64,000 nucleotides of DNA, taken from the NCBI GenBank assembly GCA_021173225.1, contig JAJOLK010000004.1, forward strand, positions 1 to 64,000, read 5' to 3'. This document shows positions 34,164-42,776 of this stretch, piece after piece; within the stretch, counting starts at the first letter, position 1; each line of letters opens with the position of its first letter. The position numbers and the translations under genes are program-made. This DNA comes from Phycisphaerales bacterium PN19_bin_20 (lineage in GTDB: Bacteria > Planctomycetota > Phycisphaerae > Phycisphaerales > UBA1924). The notes beneath the pieces are model-generated. The model did no database searches. It was not told the DNA's origin and saw only the letters and a list, made by a program, of their open reading frames with translations.

Positions 34164-34673
34164 TCACGCGGCCCGTACAACAAACTCGCGCGCGCCGTCA
34201 AGGCGGTAGTAGCGCTCCAGCGCGTCAAAGAGCACAAACTCATCGCACAGCGCCACGCGGATCGGTGCGCCCACCACCGCGCTGAGCGTCCGCACGCCAA
34301 ACTTGTGCGCCCGCACCAAGTGCTGCGGGCTGGTCAAGATCACCACCGTGCCCCGGTCCACCCGCAGCGGCAGCACGCGGAACTGCCACGCCTGCCGCGC
34401 AGTCACCGCGCCGCGCAGCTCGGGCAGCGGGCTGATGTCCGCCGCGCTGACCCGCTCGGCCAGCGCCGCATACTGCTCCGCCCAGGCCCGCTCGATCTCG
34501 CTGGGCGCAACGTCAAAGAGCTCCTCGGCCAGCAGGCCCAGGGGCCGCCCGCTGGTCAGCTGATGATCGAGCAGCTCGTTGCGCTGGTTGGTCGTCAGGC
34601 TGCCCTGGCGGATCAGCACGTCGCCGAGCTTCTCGTTGCGGTCGGTAGTGTTGTGGTTGGTGTTGAGCGCCAT
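34164..34673 (-). CDS. Small GspE/PilB N-terminal-domain-like protein
   Basis: 169 residues. KLGDVLIRQGSLTTNQRNELLDHQL followed by RPLGLLAEELFDVAPSEIERAWAEQY is the pattern of the N-terminal domain of type II secretion and pilus ATPases (MshEN-like, some of which bind cyclic di-GMP). The second half (AWQFRVLPLRVDRGTVVIL and LVRAHKFGVRT) is the continuation of that domain; the ATPase itself is absent. This stand-alone form is seen in planctomycetes. Start: ATG at 34673 with GGAGG seven bases upstream; the longer frame to 34859 lacks such a site. A strong hairpin sits just upstream of the ribosome-binding site. Confidence 0.7.
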   Translation of the reverse strand: MALNTNHNTTDRNEKLGDVLIRQGSLTTNQRNELLDHQLTSGRPLGLLAEELFDVAPSEIERAWAEQYAALAERVSAADISPLPELRGAVTARQAWQFRVLPLRVDRGTVVILTSPQHLVRAHKFGVRTLSAVVGAPIRVALCDEFVLFDALERYYRLDGAREFVVRAA

Positions 34674-34684
34674 CAAGGTCCTCC

Positions 34685-34714
34685 GGTGCCCCGCGGTTAT
34701 TGCCGCGGTGCACC
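34685..34714 (-). promoter_or_regulatory. Hairpin next to the ribosome-binding site of the GspE-N-like gene
   Basis: GGTGC-C-CCGCGG-TTATTG-CCGCGG-T-GCACC: eleven pairs with one C/T mismatch and a six-base loop, abutting the GGAGG of the gene that starts at 34673. It could control translation or be a protein-binding palindrome. The remaining gap to 35132 holds no gene or other recognisable element. Confidence 0.5.
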
Positions 34715-35132
34715 TATTTGATCGGGCCCGCCACCCGCGCACTGAACGCACCGCCCCCTCGGTACCCGCGTCTGCGCCGGACACGCGGCGCGTGCCGGAC
34801 GGGCTCACCTTGCCGCGCAGCGCGACCAGGCTCAGCACCGCGTCCGCAAATCTCAGCAAGTTTGCTTGCCCCCGCCATCATTCAATACAAGCACCCGCGT
34901 GGCTATCGGCGCTCAACCCATGCGAGCCTGGCGGCTATGCGGGCTCAAAGACCGAGAGCCCGCGCCCCTGAGCATCCCCACGCGTCGCGCGAGCCTACAA
35001 CTCGGCCCTTGCTTACAGCCGAGCAGAACCCGATCGACAAAATGCATCCGGACGGGCTCGTGTCCGATATACACAAGCGAACAACCATGACCGAGCGGGC
35101 CACGCGCCGCGCCGGCAGAAAGGACCTCCCTG

Positions 35133-36881
35133 ATGAACCGTTTTCGCACCTCGGCCTTGGCGTCCGCCCTCGTTCTGAGCGCCGGGTCCGCCCTGGCGCT
35201 CCCGCCGATCATGGACCGCGTCCCCGCCAACAGCGCGGTGGTCATTGTCATCCCCAGCCTTGAGCAGCTCGAGAAGGACGCCGCACGCATCGCCGCCCTG
35301 ATCGGTCAGAGCGCCGAGTCTCCCCTTTCGCTTAAGAGCATGCTCAGCGATGAGCTCCCGGGCAAGATTGTCGCACAGCTTGACGAAAAAGGCGCCATCG
35401 CGTTTGTCATGCCTAGCGCCCCTGTGAAGGACGCCCAGGGCGAGCAGCAAGAGCCCAAGGGTGCCGTGCTCTTCGGCGTCAAGAGCTACGCCGAGTTCGT
35501 CAAGGCCGTCGGCGCCACCACCGAGGGCGGCGTCGACAAGTGGACCGCCGACGGTGAGGACCACTTCTTTCGCAAGGTCGGCGACACTCTCGCCGCCACC
35601 AGCAACGACAAGGCCCTCCTCGAGGCCATGGACTTCTCCCCCGGCAACTCCGCCAAGCACGCCGCCTTCATGGGCGCGCACGCCGCTCGAATGGCCGACA
35701 AGAGCGACATGGCGATCGTGATCGATGTCGCCAAGTTCCAGACCGTGATCGACGAGGGCATCAAGGAGATGGAAGGCAACCTGCAGGACATGGCCGCCAT
35801 GGGCGGTCAGGCCCCCAACACCGCCGCCGTGAAGTGGTTGGTCGACAACATCGTCAAGCAGGCCAACAGCACCACCATGCTCCTGGACATCAACGACGCC
35901 GGCATCGCCCTCGAAATGGTCGGGGCTTTTAAGCCCGAGTCCAAGGTCGCCTCCCTCGGCAAGCTCAAGGGCAACACCCAGGCCCTGCTCAACCGCGTGC
36001 CCGCCGGGCCCTACATCATGGCCTTGGCCGCCGACCTCTCCAGCGCCGAGCTCCGCGCTTTCATCAGCGACATGCCCACGGGTGACGGCCCCGGTGCCAA
36101 GGTCCAGCAGGTCAACAACCGACTCATGCTTGAGAATGCCACCGGCGTTGCCGCAGTCCTGGGCGTGAACCCGGGCGGGATCATGAACGGCCTGCTCAAC
36201 CGCATGGTCACCTACACCGCCGTTAAGGACCCCGCGGCCTATCTGGCCGCCTCCAACCTTCAGATGGCGCGGGCCTACGAGGAAGACAAGCTCGGCAAAA
36301 TGACCGTCAAGCCCGCCGCCAATGACATCGAAGGCAAGAAGATTTTTGAGTACGGCATCACCATGACGCCCATCGAGGGCCTGCCCCCGCAGGCCATGCA
36401 GTTCATGTTCGGGATGACCGGCGGGCCCGCAGGCTACATGACCACCGTTGACGGGGCCGTCGTCACCACCGTCGGCAAGTCCTCAGAGCTCATGTCCGCC
36501 GCCATCAAGGCCGCCAACGGCGACAACGCCATCGGCGCCGACAAGCCCCTGGCCGATGCCGCCAAGAACCTGCCCCCCGCCCGCTTCGCCGAGATCTATG
36601 TCGGCGCAAAGGGCATCATCGACAGCGTCCTGCCCATGGCCGCCATGTTCACCGGCATGCCCATCAGCGTTGACATCCCCAGCAACCTGCCCCCAGTCGC
36701 CATCGGCATGAGCCCCACCCAGGGCAACGCCCTCCAAGGCACCATCTTCATCCCCAACCAGGTTCTCAAGGTGGGCGGCGACATCGCCAAGGCCTTCCAA
36801 GACGCCCAGAAGAACATGGAAGCGCCCGATGAGCAGCCCATGGAAGAGAAGCCCGCCAACGAAGGCAAGCCCAAGTTCTAA
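35133..36881 (+). CDS. Secreted hypothetical protein
   Basis: 582 residues. A clear signal peptide (NRFRTSALASALVLSAGSALA, cleavage at about residue 23) is followed by LPPIMDRVPANSAVVIVIPS, which resembles the opening of DUF3352-like exported proteins found in planctomycetes. The sequence has a regular alpha/beta composition with three similar blocks (for example AVLFGVKSYAEFVKAVG and FVGK-type turns), Met/Lys-rich surface stretches and an acidic-Lys C-terminal tail (EEKPANEGKPKF). No catalytic motif is visible. Its start is preceded by AAAGGACC. It is followed by a strong terminator and is probably monocistronic. The lower Gly/Val content and fully non-repetitive sequence suggest an abundant structured protein; this is inference. 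Confidence 0.75.
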   Translation: MNRFRTSALASALVLSAGSALALPPIMDRVPANSAVVIVIPSLEQLEKDAARIAALIGQSAESPLSLKSMLSDELPGKIVAQLDEKGAIAFVMPSAPVKDAQGEQQEPKGAVLFGVKSYAEFVKAVGATTEGGVDKWTADGEDHFFRKVGDTLAATSNDKALLEAMDFSPGNSAKHAAFMGAHAARMADKSDMAIVIDVAKFQTVIDEGIKEMEGNLQDMAAMGGQAPNTAAVKWLVDNIVKQANSTTMLLDINDAGIALEMVGAFKPESKVASLGKLKGNTQALLNRVPAGPYIMALAADLSSAELRAFISDMPTGDGPGAKVQQVNNRLMLENATGVAAVLGVNPGGIMNGLLNRMVTYTAVKDPAAYLAASNLQMARAYEEDKLGKMTVKPAANDIEGKKIFEYGITMTPIEGLPPQAMQFMFGMTGGPAGYMTTVDGAVVTTVGKSSELMSAAIKAANGDNAIGADKPLADAAKNLPPARFAEIYVGAKGIIDSVLPMAAMFTGMPISVDIPSNLPPVAIGMSPTQGNALQGTIFIPNQVLKVGGDIAKAFQDAQKNMEAPDEQPMEEKPANEGKPKF

Positions 36882-36919
36882 TCGCCAGGCCCGCTTCCCC
36901 TAACTTGAACGTTGACCAA

Positions 36920-36945
36920 GGGGGGCCACCACGGCCCCCCTCTTT
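36920..36945 (+). terminator. Rho-independent terminator
   Basis: GGGGGGCC (36920-36927) and GGCCCCCC (36933-36940) form a perfect eight-pair stem with a five-base loop, followed by TCTTTA, 38 bases after the stop of the secreted protein gene. Confidence 0.8.
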
Positions 36946-37009
36946 ATGCGCTCTTCGCGCAGCTCGTCCAGCGACCAACCACCGCCGCGCTCTACCCTTT
37001 AATCATTCC

Positions 37010-37693
37010 ATGCACGCGCGGGCAAGACACCTCGGGTTCACGCTCATCGAGCTGCTGGTGGTCATCGCCATCGTCGGCGTACTTATCGGCGTGCTGCTGC
37101 CCGCCCTCGCCGGCGCAAGACGCACCGCGCGCACCGTCGCTTGCGCAAGCAACCTCCGCCAGCTCTCGCTGCTCATCGGCACATACGCCCTTGACAACAA
37201 AGGCCGCTCGCCGGCGCTCGGCATTCCTTACGGCGCGCTGCCCAACTGGGCCTTTGTCGTTCAAGAGTCCATGGGCCGTTCGGGCCTCGCGCGTGACGTC
37301 TACGCCTCGGGCTCTGGCTCGCCGCTGATCTGCCCACAGACCGCCGCCAAGCTCGGCCCACAAACTCAGCGAACTTACGCCGTCACCGTCACCGGGCACA
37401 ACAAAAACCCCTTCACCCAAGACCCAGACGACTACGACGACCAGCCCGTCGCGATCCGCCTTGACCTCGTACAGCAGCCTAGCGCCATGGCCCTGCTGGT
37501 AGATTCCGCCCTCGCGCCAGACGCGCCCCCAGAACGGACCGCCAGCGTTCTTGATTGGCGATTGCCAGACCACGTCGCCGTCCGCCTCGCCCGCCCGCAC
37601 GCCGACGCCCGCCAGTTCAACTGGGTCAGCATTGACGGCTCCGCCCGCCTGGCCCCCGGCCCCAGCGAAGCCTGGAAGCAGCCGCTGCCCTAG
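37010..37693 (+). CDS. Prepilin-type protein with N-terminal methylation site
   Basis: 227 residues. MHARARHLGFTLIELLVVIA holds the prepilin cleavage site (G-FTLIEL) after nine residues, then a hydrophobic helix and LPALAGARRTARTVACASNL, the start typical of planctomycete DUF1559-type pseudopilins. Near the C-terminus PHADARQFNWVSIDGSA is a variant of the H-X9-DG signature seen in these proteins. Such proteins are numerous in planctomycetes and thought to be cell-surface or pseudopilus components. Start: ATG at 37010; no ribosome-binding site is obvious. Confidence 0.85.
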   Translation: MHARARHLGFTLIELLVVIAIVGVLIGVLLPALAGARRTARTVACASNLRQLSLLIGTYALDNKGRSPALGIPYGALPNWAFVVQESMGRSGLARDVYASGSGSPLICPQTAAKLGPQTQRTYAVTVTGHNKNPFTQDPDDYDDQPVAIRLDLVQQPSAMALLVDSALAPDAPPERTASVLDWRLPDHVAVRLARPHADARQFNWVSIDGSARLAPGPSEAWKQPLP

Positions 37694-37874
37694 CAGCAGG
37701 TCAATTTCTCGATCAACCCCACCTTCCAACCAGCGCTCAACCCCGCCCAGCATCTCGCGCCGACAGGGGTTATCATCGCCCGCAGTCGAGGCCGGACCCC
37801 GGTGCCGTTCCCGTGCGTATGGACGCTCGGAGCTGAGCATCGTGGAACCCAGCTCTCGCCGGAGAACGCCCGCC

Positions 37875-38702
37875 ATGGCCAAGATGTTTTACTCGCTCGA
37901 GGAAGCCGCCGCCAAGCTGGGCAAGTCGCCCGATCAGGTCAAGGAGATGGCCGACAGAGGCCAGCTTGATCAGTTCCGCCAGCGCGAGGGCCTGGTCTAC
38001 AAGAAAGAGCAGATCGACCTGCTCACCACCGGTGATGACGAGGGCGGCAGCATCCCGCTGGCCGACTCCGCAAGCTCAGACGCCATCAGCCTCAACGACT
38101 CGGACCCGGGCCGCCCAGGCGAGAGCACCAAAGAAAAGTCCGGCATCTCCATCTTCGAGGCCGACGACCTTGACGACGCGGTTGACGCCAGCGCCCAAAC
38201 CCAGATCACCGGCTCCGTCGGCGGCATGAAGATGAACGACCCCTCGGGCTCAGGCTCGGGCCTGCTCGACCTTACCCGTGACAGCAAAGACGACACCGGC
38301 ATCGGCGCCGGCATCCTCAGCGATGTCTACAAGGGCAACGACGACAAGGACGGCACCGGCTCTGACATGGCCGCCGGCCCCATGTCCACCTCAGACCGCA
38401 ACGCCCTCTTCGAAAACGCCGGCGTCCCGTCAGACGTCGGCATGGCCGCCGCCAACGCGGGCATGATGCCCATGGCCATGGCCTTCCCCATCGATAAGTT
38501 CACCGGGCCCGCCGCCGGCTTCGCCGTCGGTACCATTATCAGCGTTGCCGTTGCGATGGCCGTCATCCTCCTGGCCATGACCGGCACCACCGGCGGCCTC
38601 ATCGCTACCGTCAGCGAAAACCTCATGCCCATCGCCGGTGCGCTCGCGGGCATCACCGTCATCGCCGCCATCATCGGCTTCGTCCTCGGCCCCAAGAAGT
38701 AA
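37875..38702 (+). CDS. Excisionase-like HTH protein with two C-terminal membrane helices
   Basis: 275 residues. MFYSLEEAAAKLGKSPDQV is a MerR/excisionase-type winged-helix start (about 4-55), followed by a long acidic, Ser/Asp/Gly-rich disordered region (about 55-205) and two hydrophobic helices (about 218-240 and 250-270) ending GPKK. A DNA-binding-like domain tethered to the membrane through a disordered linker is known among planctomycetes but without function. A GGAG lies ahead of the ATG at 37875. The first palindrome downstream (38752-38770) followed by five T would terminate its transcript. Confidence 0.72.
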   Translation: MAKMFYSLEEAAAKLGKSPDQVKEMADRGQLDQFRQREGLVYKKEQIDLLTTGDDEGGSIPLADSASSDAISLNDSDPGRPGESTKEKSGISIFEADDLDDAVDASAQTQITGSVGGMKMNDPSGSGSGLLDLTRDSKDDTGIGAGILSDVYKGNDDKDGTGSDMAAGPMSTSDRNALFENAGVPSDVGMAAANAGMMPMAMAFPIDKFTGPAAGFAVGTIISVAVAMAVILLAMTGTTGGLIATVSENLMPIAGALAGITVIAAIIGFVLGPKK

Positions 38703-38751
38703 CCCCGGCCAGCGGCCGTTTCTTTGCCTTCACTCTTCACCTCGCGTCAGG

Positions 38752-38885
38752 CCCGGTTTCCGACCGGGCTTTTTGCCTTTGCTCCTTGCCTCGCGTCAGG
38801 CCTGGTTTCCAATCAGCCTCTTTGCCTTTGCTCCTTGCCTCGCGTGGGGCAGGATTTCATCCTGCCATCGGGCCGCAGGCCCGAC
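38752..38885 (+). repeat. REP-like palindrome cluster, three units
   Basis: Hairpins GCCCGGTTTCCGACCGGGC (38752-38770, followed by TTTTT), an imperfect AGGCCTGGTTTCCAATCAGCCT (38800-38821) and GGCAGGATTTCATCCTGCC (38849-38867), then TCGGGCCGCAGGCCCGA (38869-38885). Each of the first three is preceded by CTTTGCCTT(T)...CTCGCGT. The shared spacer and the TTTC loop show they are copies of one element. Confidence 0.82.
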
Positions 38886-38957
38886 CCTCATGGCTCATCG
38901 CTGCTCCACCGTCCCCGCCCCACCAGCCCTCTCGACCAATCCGCCTAACCTCACGCC

Positions 38958-40199
38958 ATGAGCACCAGCCCCGCCAAAGACGCGCCCGCCGCCGCCGCAA
39001 GCCACACCGCCGACAAGCAGGCCGCCTTCGCCAAAGGCCTCGACGGCGTCATCGGCGGGCAGACCGCCGTCTGCTCCATCGAGCAAGATAAGCTCATCTA
39101 CCGCGGCTACGAGATCCACGATCTCGCCGCTCATGCCACCTTCGAGCAAGTCGCATTCTTGCTTCTCGAAGGCCGCAAGCCCGGCGAGCATGAGCTCGCC
39201 CGCTTCAAGGCTGAGCTCATCGCCGAACGCGCCCTGCACCCCGCCGTCACCTCGTTCATTGAGTCCAGCGCCGGCTGGCTCGCCAGCGGCCGCGCCGTCC
39301 CTATGGACGTCCTCCGCACCGCCGTCAGCATCCTGGCCCACACAGACCCTGAGTGCCAGGACAACGCCGCACCCGCCGAACTCCGCAAGGCCAAACGCCT
39401 CACCGCCAAGATCCCCACCATCATCGGGCACATGCAGAACGTCATCGACGCCCGCGCCATCGTCGGCCTCGAGCGCGGCGGCGACCCCACCCTCGACCAC
39501 GCCGCCAACATGCTCTATATGATGACCGGCAAAAGGCCCTCCGCAGACGAGGCACGCGTCATGGACGTCTCCCTCATCCTCTACGCAGAGCATGAGTTCA
39601 ACGCCAGCACCTTCACCACTCGCGTCATCAGCGGCACCCTCTCGGACATGCACGGGGCCGTCTGCGGCGGCATCGCCGCCCTCAAGGGCCCGCTCCACGG
39701 CGGTGCCAACGAGATGGCCATGGAGATGCTCAAAGAGATCGTCAATGACGTCGGCGAGGCCGGCATCGGCACATCCAAAGTTGACGACTGGATGAACAAC
39801 GCCTTCGAGACCAAACGCAAGCTCATGGGCTTCGGGCACCGTGTCTACAAAAACGGCGACCACCGCGCCGGCATCCTCATGGGCCTGGGCAAAAAGATGG
39901 CCGACAGCATCGACAACGCCGGCCAGCCCACCTTCGGCGCCCTCCGCGCACCCAGGTGGTTCGCCCTCGGCGAGCAGGTCCAGAAGATCATGCTCGACAA
40001 GAAGAAGATCCACCCCAACGTCGACTTCCCCTGCGGGATGACGTACTTCACCATGAAGATCCCCGTCCCGCAATACACCCCCATCTTCGTCGCCGCACGC
40101 ATCACCGGCTGGTGCGCCCACATCATCGAGCAGCACTCCGACAACCGCCTCATCCGCCCGCTCAGCATCTACACCGGCCCCGCCGAGAAGAAGTGGTAA
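38958..40199 (+). CDS. gltA: Citrate synthase
   Basis: Condenses oxaloacetate and acetyl-CoA at the entry of the TCA cycle. 413 residues. The short-chain bacterial form opens with GLDGVIGGQTAVCSIEQDKL and IYRGYEIHDLAAHATFEQV. The catalytic trio is in LHGGAN (His at about 249), FGHRVYKNGDHRA (His at about 294) and NVDFPCG (Asp at about 355). This subfamily includes 2-methylcitrate synthases, which cannot be excluded, but no prp genes are nearby. The first 25 residues are an Ala-rich extension. It begins about 70 bases after a cluster of REP-like palindromes. Confidence 0.93.
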   Translation: MSTSPAKDAPAAAASHTADKQAAFAKGLDGVIGGQTAVCSIEQDKLIYRGYEIHDLAAHATFEQVAFLLLEGRKPGEHELARFKAELIAERALHPAVTSFIESSAGWLASGRAVPMDVLRTAVSILAHTDPECQDNAAPAELRKAKRLTAKIPTIIGHMQNVIDARAIVGLERGGDPTLDHAANMLYMMTGKRPSADEARVMDVSLILYAEHEFNASTFTTRVISGTLSDMHGAVCGGIAALKGPLHGGANEMAMEMLKEIVNDVGEAGIGTSKVDDWMNNAFETKRKLMGFGHRVYKNGDHRAGILMGLGKKMADSIDNAGQPTFGALRAPRWFALGEQVQKIMLDKKKIHPNVDFPCGMTYFTMKIPVPQYTPIFVAARITGWCAHIIEQHSDNRLIRPLSIYTGPAEKKW

Positions 40200-40311
40200 G
40201 CGAAGAGGCAATCGGGAAGGCGGCTGGGAAATAGCCATAGAGGAGCAGGCAATCGGCGCATCCGCGTCGTGCAGCGGCCGCTCACCCACCCGCACCCAAT
40301 GCCCGCACCCG

Positions 40312-40354
40312 ACCGTCCGGCTGGTTTGACTACCGACCGGCTGGACGGTACGAT
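40312..40354 (+). promoter_or_regulatory. TetR promoter with overlapping operator
   Basis: TTGACT (40326-40331), a 17-base spacer and TACGAT (40349-40354) form a near-consensus sigma-70 promoter whose start point would fall on or next to the ATG at 40361. Inverted repeats TACCG/CGGTA (40331-40335 and 40346-40350) span the spacer, and ACCGTCC/GGACGGT (40312-40318 and 40343-40349) surround the -35, as expected for autorepression by the TetR protein. Confidence 0.68.
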
Positions 40355-40360
40355 GGACCC

Positions 40361-41182
40361 ATGAGGACCAAAGGCCCCCCCATGTCGCTGGACGCGCTGC
40401 TCGACGCCGCCGAGGAGGTCGTCGCCACCGCCGGCATCTCGGGCCTCACCTTTGACGCCGTCGCCGCCCGCGCCGGGGTCAGCAAGGGCGGGCTCCTGCA
40501 CCACTTCCCGTCAAAGGACGCCCTCATCGCCGCGCTGATCCAGCGCATCGTCGGGCACTGGCGTGCGCTCTTCCTCGCCGCCGTCGACCGCGCCCCGCAC
40601 GGCCCAGGCCGTACCGCCCGCGCGCTGCGCTCAATGGTCGCTGACTCACCCGCCTGCCCCGACGCCCCGACACACAGCACTGCCAACACCACCCCCGGCC
40701 CCACCCCCGGGCCCGACGCGGTCGCTTGGACCGAGAGCTGCCGACGCATGAGCATGACCCTCATGGCCGCCATGGTCAGCAGCCCCCAGCACCTTCAGCC
40801 CCTGCGCGACTCCTATCGCGACATCTTCCGCCGCCTTGACGCCGACGACCTCCCGCCAGGACACGCCGAAGCCGTCATGGCCGCACTCGACGGCATGTGG
40901 CTCTGGATGATGCTCGATATCCCCGGCATAGACCCCGGCTCGCCCGCAGGCCGAATGGCCCGGGTCATCGACGCACTCGACACACTCCTCCATCCCGTCC
41001 CCACAATCTTCACCACCTCCAACACCAACTCACCCGCGCCAACAAACGCCACCGCCAAACCATCCGCGCCTCTCGCGCGCCGCGCAACATCACCTCGCGC
41101 AACCACCACGCGCGCAACAACACCTCGCGCATCTGCCCGCACCAAGCCCAGCACCAACGCGCGCCGCACTCACGGCCGCTGA
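40361..41182 (+). CDS. TetR/AcrR-family transcriptional regulator
   Basis: 273 residues. The N-terminal HTH is DALLDAAEEVVATAGISGLT and FDAVAARAGVSKGGLLHHF, with the SKGGLLHHFPSKDALI turn typical of TetR. The ligand-binding part (about 60-215) is helical and varies in the family. The last 60 residues are a Thr/Arg/Ala/Pro tail. As first gene of an efflux operon with an operator over its promoter, it is expected to repress its own transcription and that of the pump genes until an inducer binds. The ATG lies only six bases after the -10 box, so the mRNA may be leaderless. Confidence 0.92.
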   Translation: MRTKGPPMSLDALLDAAEEVVATAGISGLTFDAVAARAGVSKGGLLHHFPSKDALIAALIQRIVGHWRALFLAAVDRAPHGPGRTARALRSMVADSPACPDAPTHSTANTTPGPTPGPDAVAWTESCRRMSMTLMAAMVSSPQHLQPLRDSYRDIFRRLDADDLPPGHAEAVMAALDGMWLWMMLDIPGIDPGSPAGRMARVIDALDTLLHPVPTIFTTSNTNSPAPTNATAKPSAPLARRATSPRATTTRATTPRASARTKPSTNARRTHGR

Positions 41183-41244
41183 ACATCAATCTCAAGCACT
41201 CGCCCCGGCACCTGCTCTACTTCACGCCTCAGTAGGATTCCACC

Positions 41245-42642
41245 ATGACCGAACCCCAGCCCACCAGCTCCGCCGCCTCCACCAGCTCCGCCGCACCCGC
41301 CGCACCGATGAGCGCCGCCGCAGCCGCCGCACCCGCCGCGCCGCTGCCCCCCAAAGCCCCGATGGCCCGCGGCAGCCGCTTCGTCGGCTCGCTCCTTATC
41401 GTCGGCAGCTTGCTGCTCGGCGTCGCCGCCCTCGCCTACTGGAAGTACCACTCCATCCAAACCGCCATCGCCGACGCCGCCAACGCCCCCGAGCAAGCAG
41501 AGACCGTCGAGGCCGTCACCGTGAGCACCACCACCTGGTCGCCCGTCAGCAGCCTCGTAGGGTCGGTGCTTTCCCTCCAGAGCATCGGGCTCAGCAACCA
41601 GCTCGCAGGCTCGGTCACCAAGGTCGGCTTCACCAGCGGCGAGGTCGTCGAGGCCGGCCGCGTCCTGCTCGAACTTGACGCCTCCGCCGAACGCGCCAAC
41701 ATCGCCGCCGCAGAGGCCGCCGCCGTCGCGGGCGATCGCGCCATCGACGCCACCAAGGCCCAGGTCCGCGCACTCGAAGCCGACCTCCAACTCGCCCAGT
41801 CAAACCAGGCCCGCTTTCAGCAGGCCGTCACCGTCGGGGGCGTCTCACAGCAAGACGCCGACCGCGCCCGCACCGAGGTCACCCGCACTCAAGCCCAGCT
41901 CGACGCCATCAGCGCCCAGCTCATACAAGATCAAGCCAACCTCGCGCTGCTCCGCGCACAGGTCGTCCCCTGGCAGGTCATGCTTGATAAGAAAACCGTC
42001 CGCGCGCCCTTCCGCGCCCGCGTCGGCATCCGCTCGGTCTACCCCGGCCAATACCTCATGGAGGGCACCCAGGTCGCCACCCTTACCAGCGTCGATGACA
42101 AGGTCTATGTCGACTTCCTCATCCCCCAGAGCGTCGCCGCACAGGCCGTCCCGGGCATGAAGATCCCCGCCACCGGCTCGGTCCTCGGCCCCGGCACCAA
42201 CATACTGACCGTTGAGGCCGTCGACGCCCAGGTTGACAACCGCTCACGCAATATCCGCGTCCGCACCTCTATCGCCGACCCCGCCGGCCGCCTGCGCCCC
42301 GGCATGTTCATCGAGATCTCAGTCCCCGTCGCGCTCCCGCGCCAAGTCGTCGTCGTCCCCACCGCCGCGCTCCGCCGCGCCGCCTACGGCGACCATGTCT
42401 TCACCATCAAGCCAGACCCCAAAGACGCCTCCAAACTCCGCGTCCACCAACGCATGGTCAAAACAGCCGGAAGCGTGGGTGAAATGGTCATCGTCACCGA
42501 GGGCGTCGAGCCCGGCGAACGCATCGCTGGCAGCGGGGCCTTCAAGCTCCGCGAAGGCCTCCTGATTAACCTCGCCCCCGCACCCCCCGCACCCGCCGCA
42601 CCAAGCACGCCCGCCGCGCAAACCGAACAGTCCAAGCTGTAA
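41245..42642 (+). CDS. RND efflux periplasmic adaptor (membrane fusion protein)
   Basis: 465 residues. A Ser/Ala/Pro-rich cytoplasmic start, one membrane helix at about 47-67 (LLIVGSLLLGVAALAYWKY), then the adaptor fold: a barrel-sandwich half GSVTKVGFTSGEVVEAGRVL, a coiled-coil hairpin (about 150-240) and the second half VRAPFRARVGIRSVYPGQYL, followed by beta-barrel and membrane-proximal domains ending in a Pro/Ala tail. It links the inner-membrane pump encoded next to an outer-membrane channel; no TolC-like gene is present here. GTAGGA lies upstream of the ATG. Confidence 0.93.
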   Translation: MTEPQPTSSAASTSSAAPAAPMSAAAAAAPAAPLPPKAPMARGSRFVGSLLIVGSLLLGVAALAYWKYHSIQTAIADAANAPEQAETVEAVTVSTTTWSPVSSLVGSVLSLQSIGLSNQLAGSVTKVGFTSGEVVEAGRVLLELDASAERANIAAAEAAAVAGDRAIDATKAQVRALEADLQLAQSNQARFQQAVTVGGVSQQDADRARTEVTRTQAQLDAISAQLIQDQANLALLRAQVVPWQVMLDKKTVRAPFRARVGIRSVYPGQYLMEGTQVATLTSVDDKVYVDFLIPQSVAAQAVPGMKIPATGSVLGPGTNILTVEAVDAQVDNRSRNIRVRTSIADPAGRLRPGMFIEISVPVALPRQVVVVPTAALRRAAYGDHVFTIKPDPKDASKLRVHQRMVKTAGSVGEMVIVTEGVEPGERIAGSGAFKLREGLLINLAPAPPAPAAPSTPAAQTEQSKL

Positions 42643-42694
42643 GCGCCGACGCACGGTTTCCGCTCGCGTTCCGCGCTCACTAAATCTTCGCCTT

Positions 42695-42733
42695 CGCTCA
42701 TCGCTCGTCACTCATCACTCATTACTCATCGCT
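42695..42733 (+). repeat. Degenerate CACTCATC-type tandem repeat
   Basis: Variants of CGCTCATC, CACTCATC and TACTCATC follow each other between the adaptor and pump genes. Same family as 31382-31436 and 60731-60799. It lies within what should be one transcript. Confidence 0.75.
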
Positions 42734-42776
42734 ACCTCTCCCTCTCCCGCCCCGGCTTGGGCCGCCCAGGAACCTC

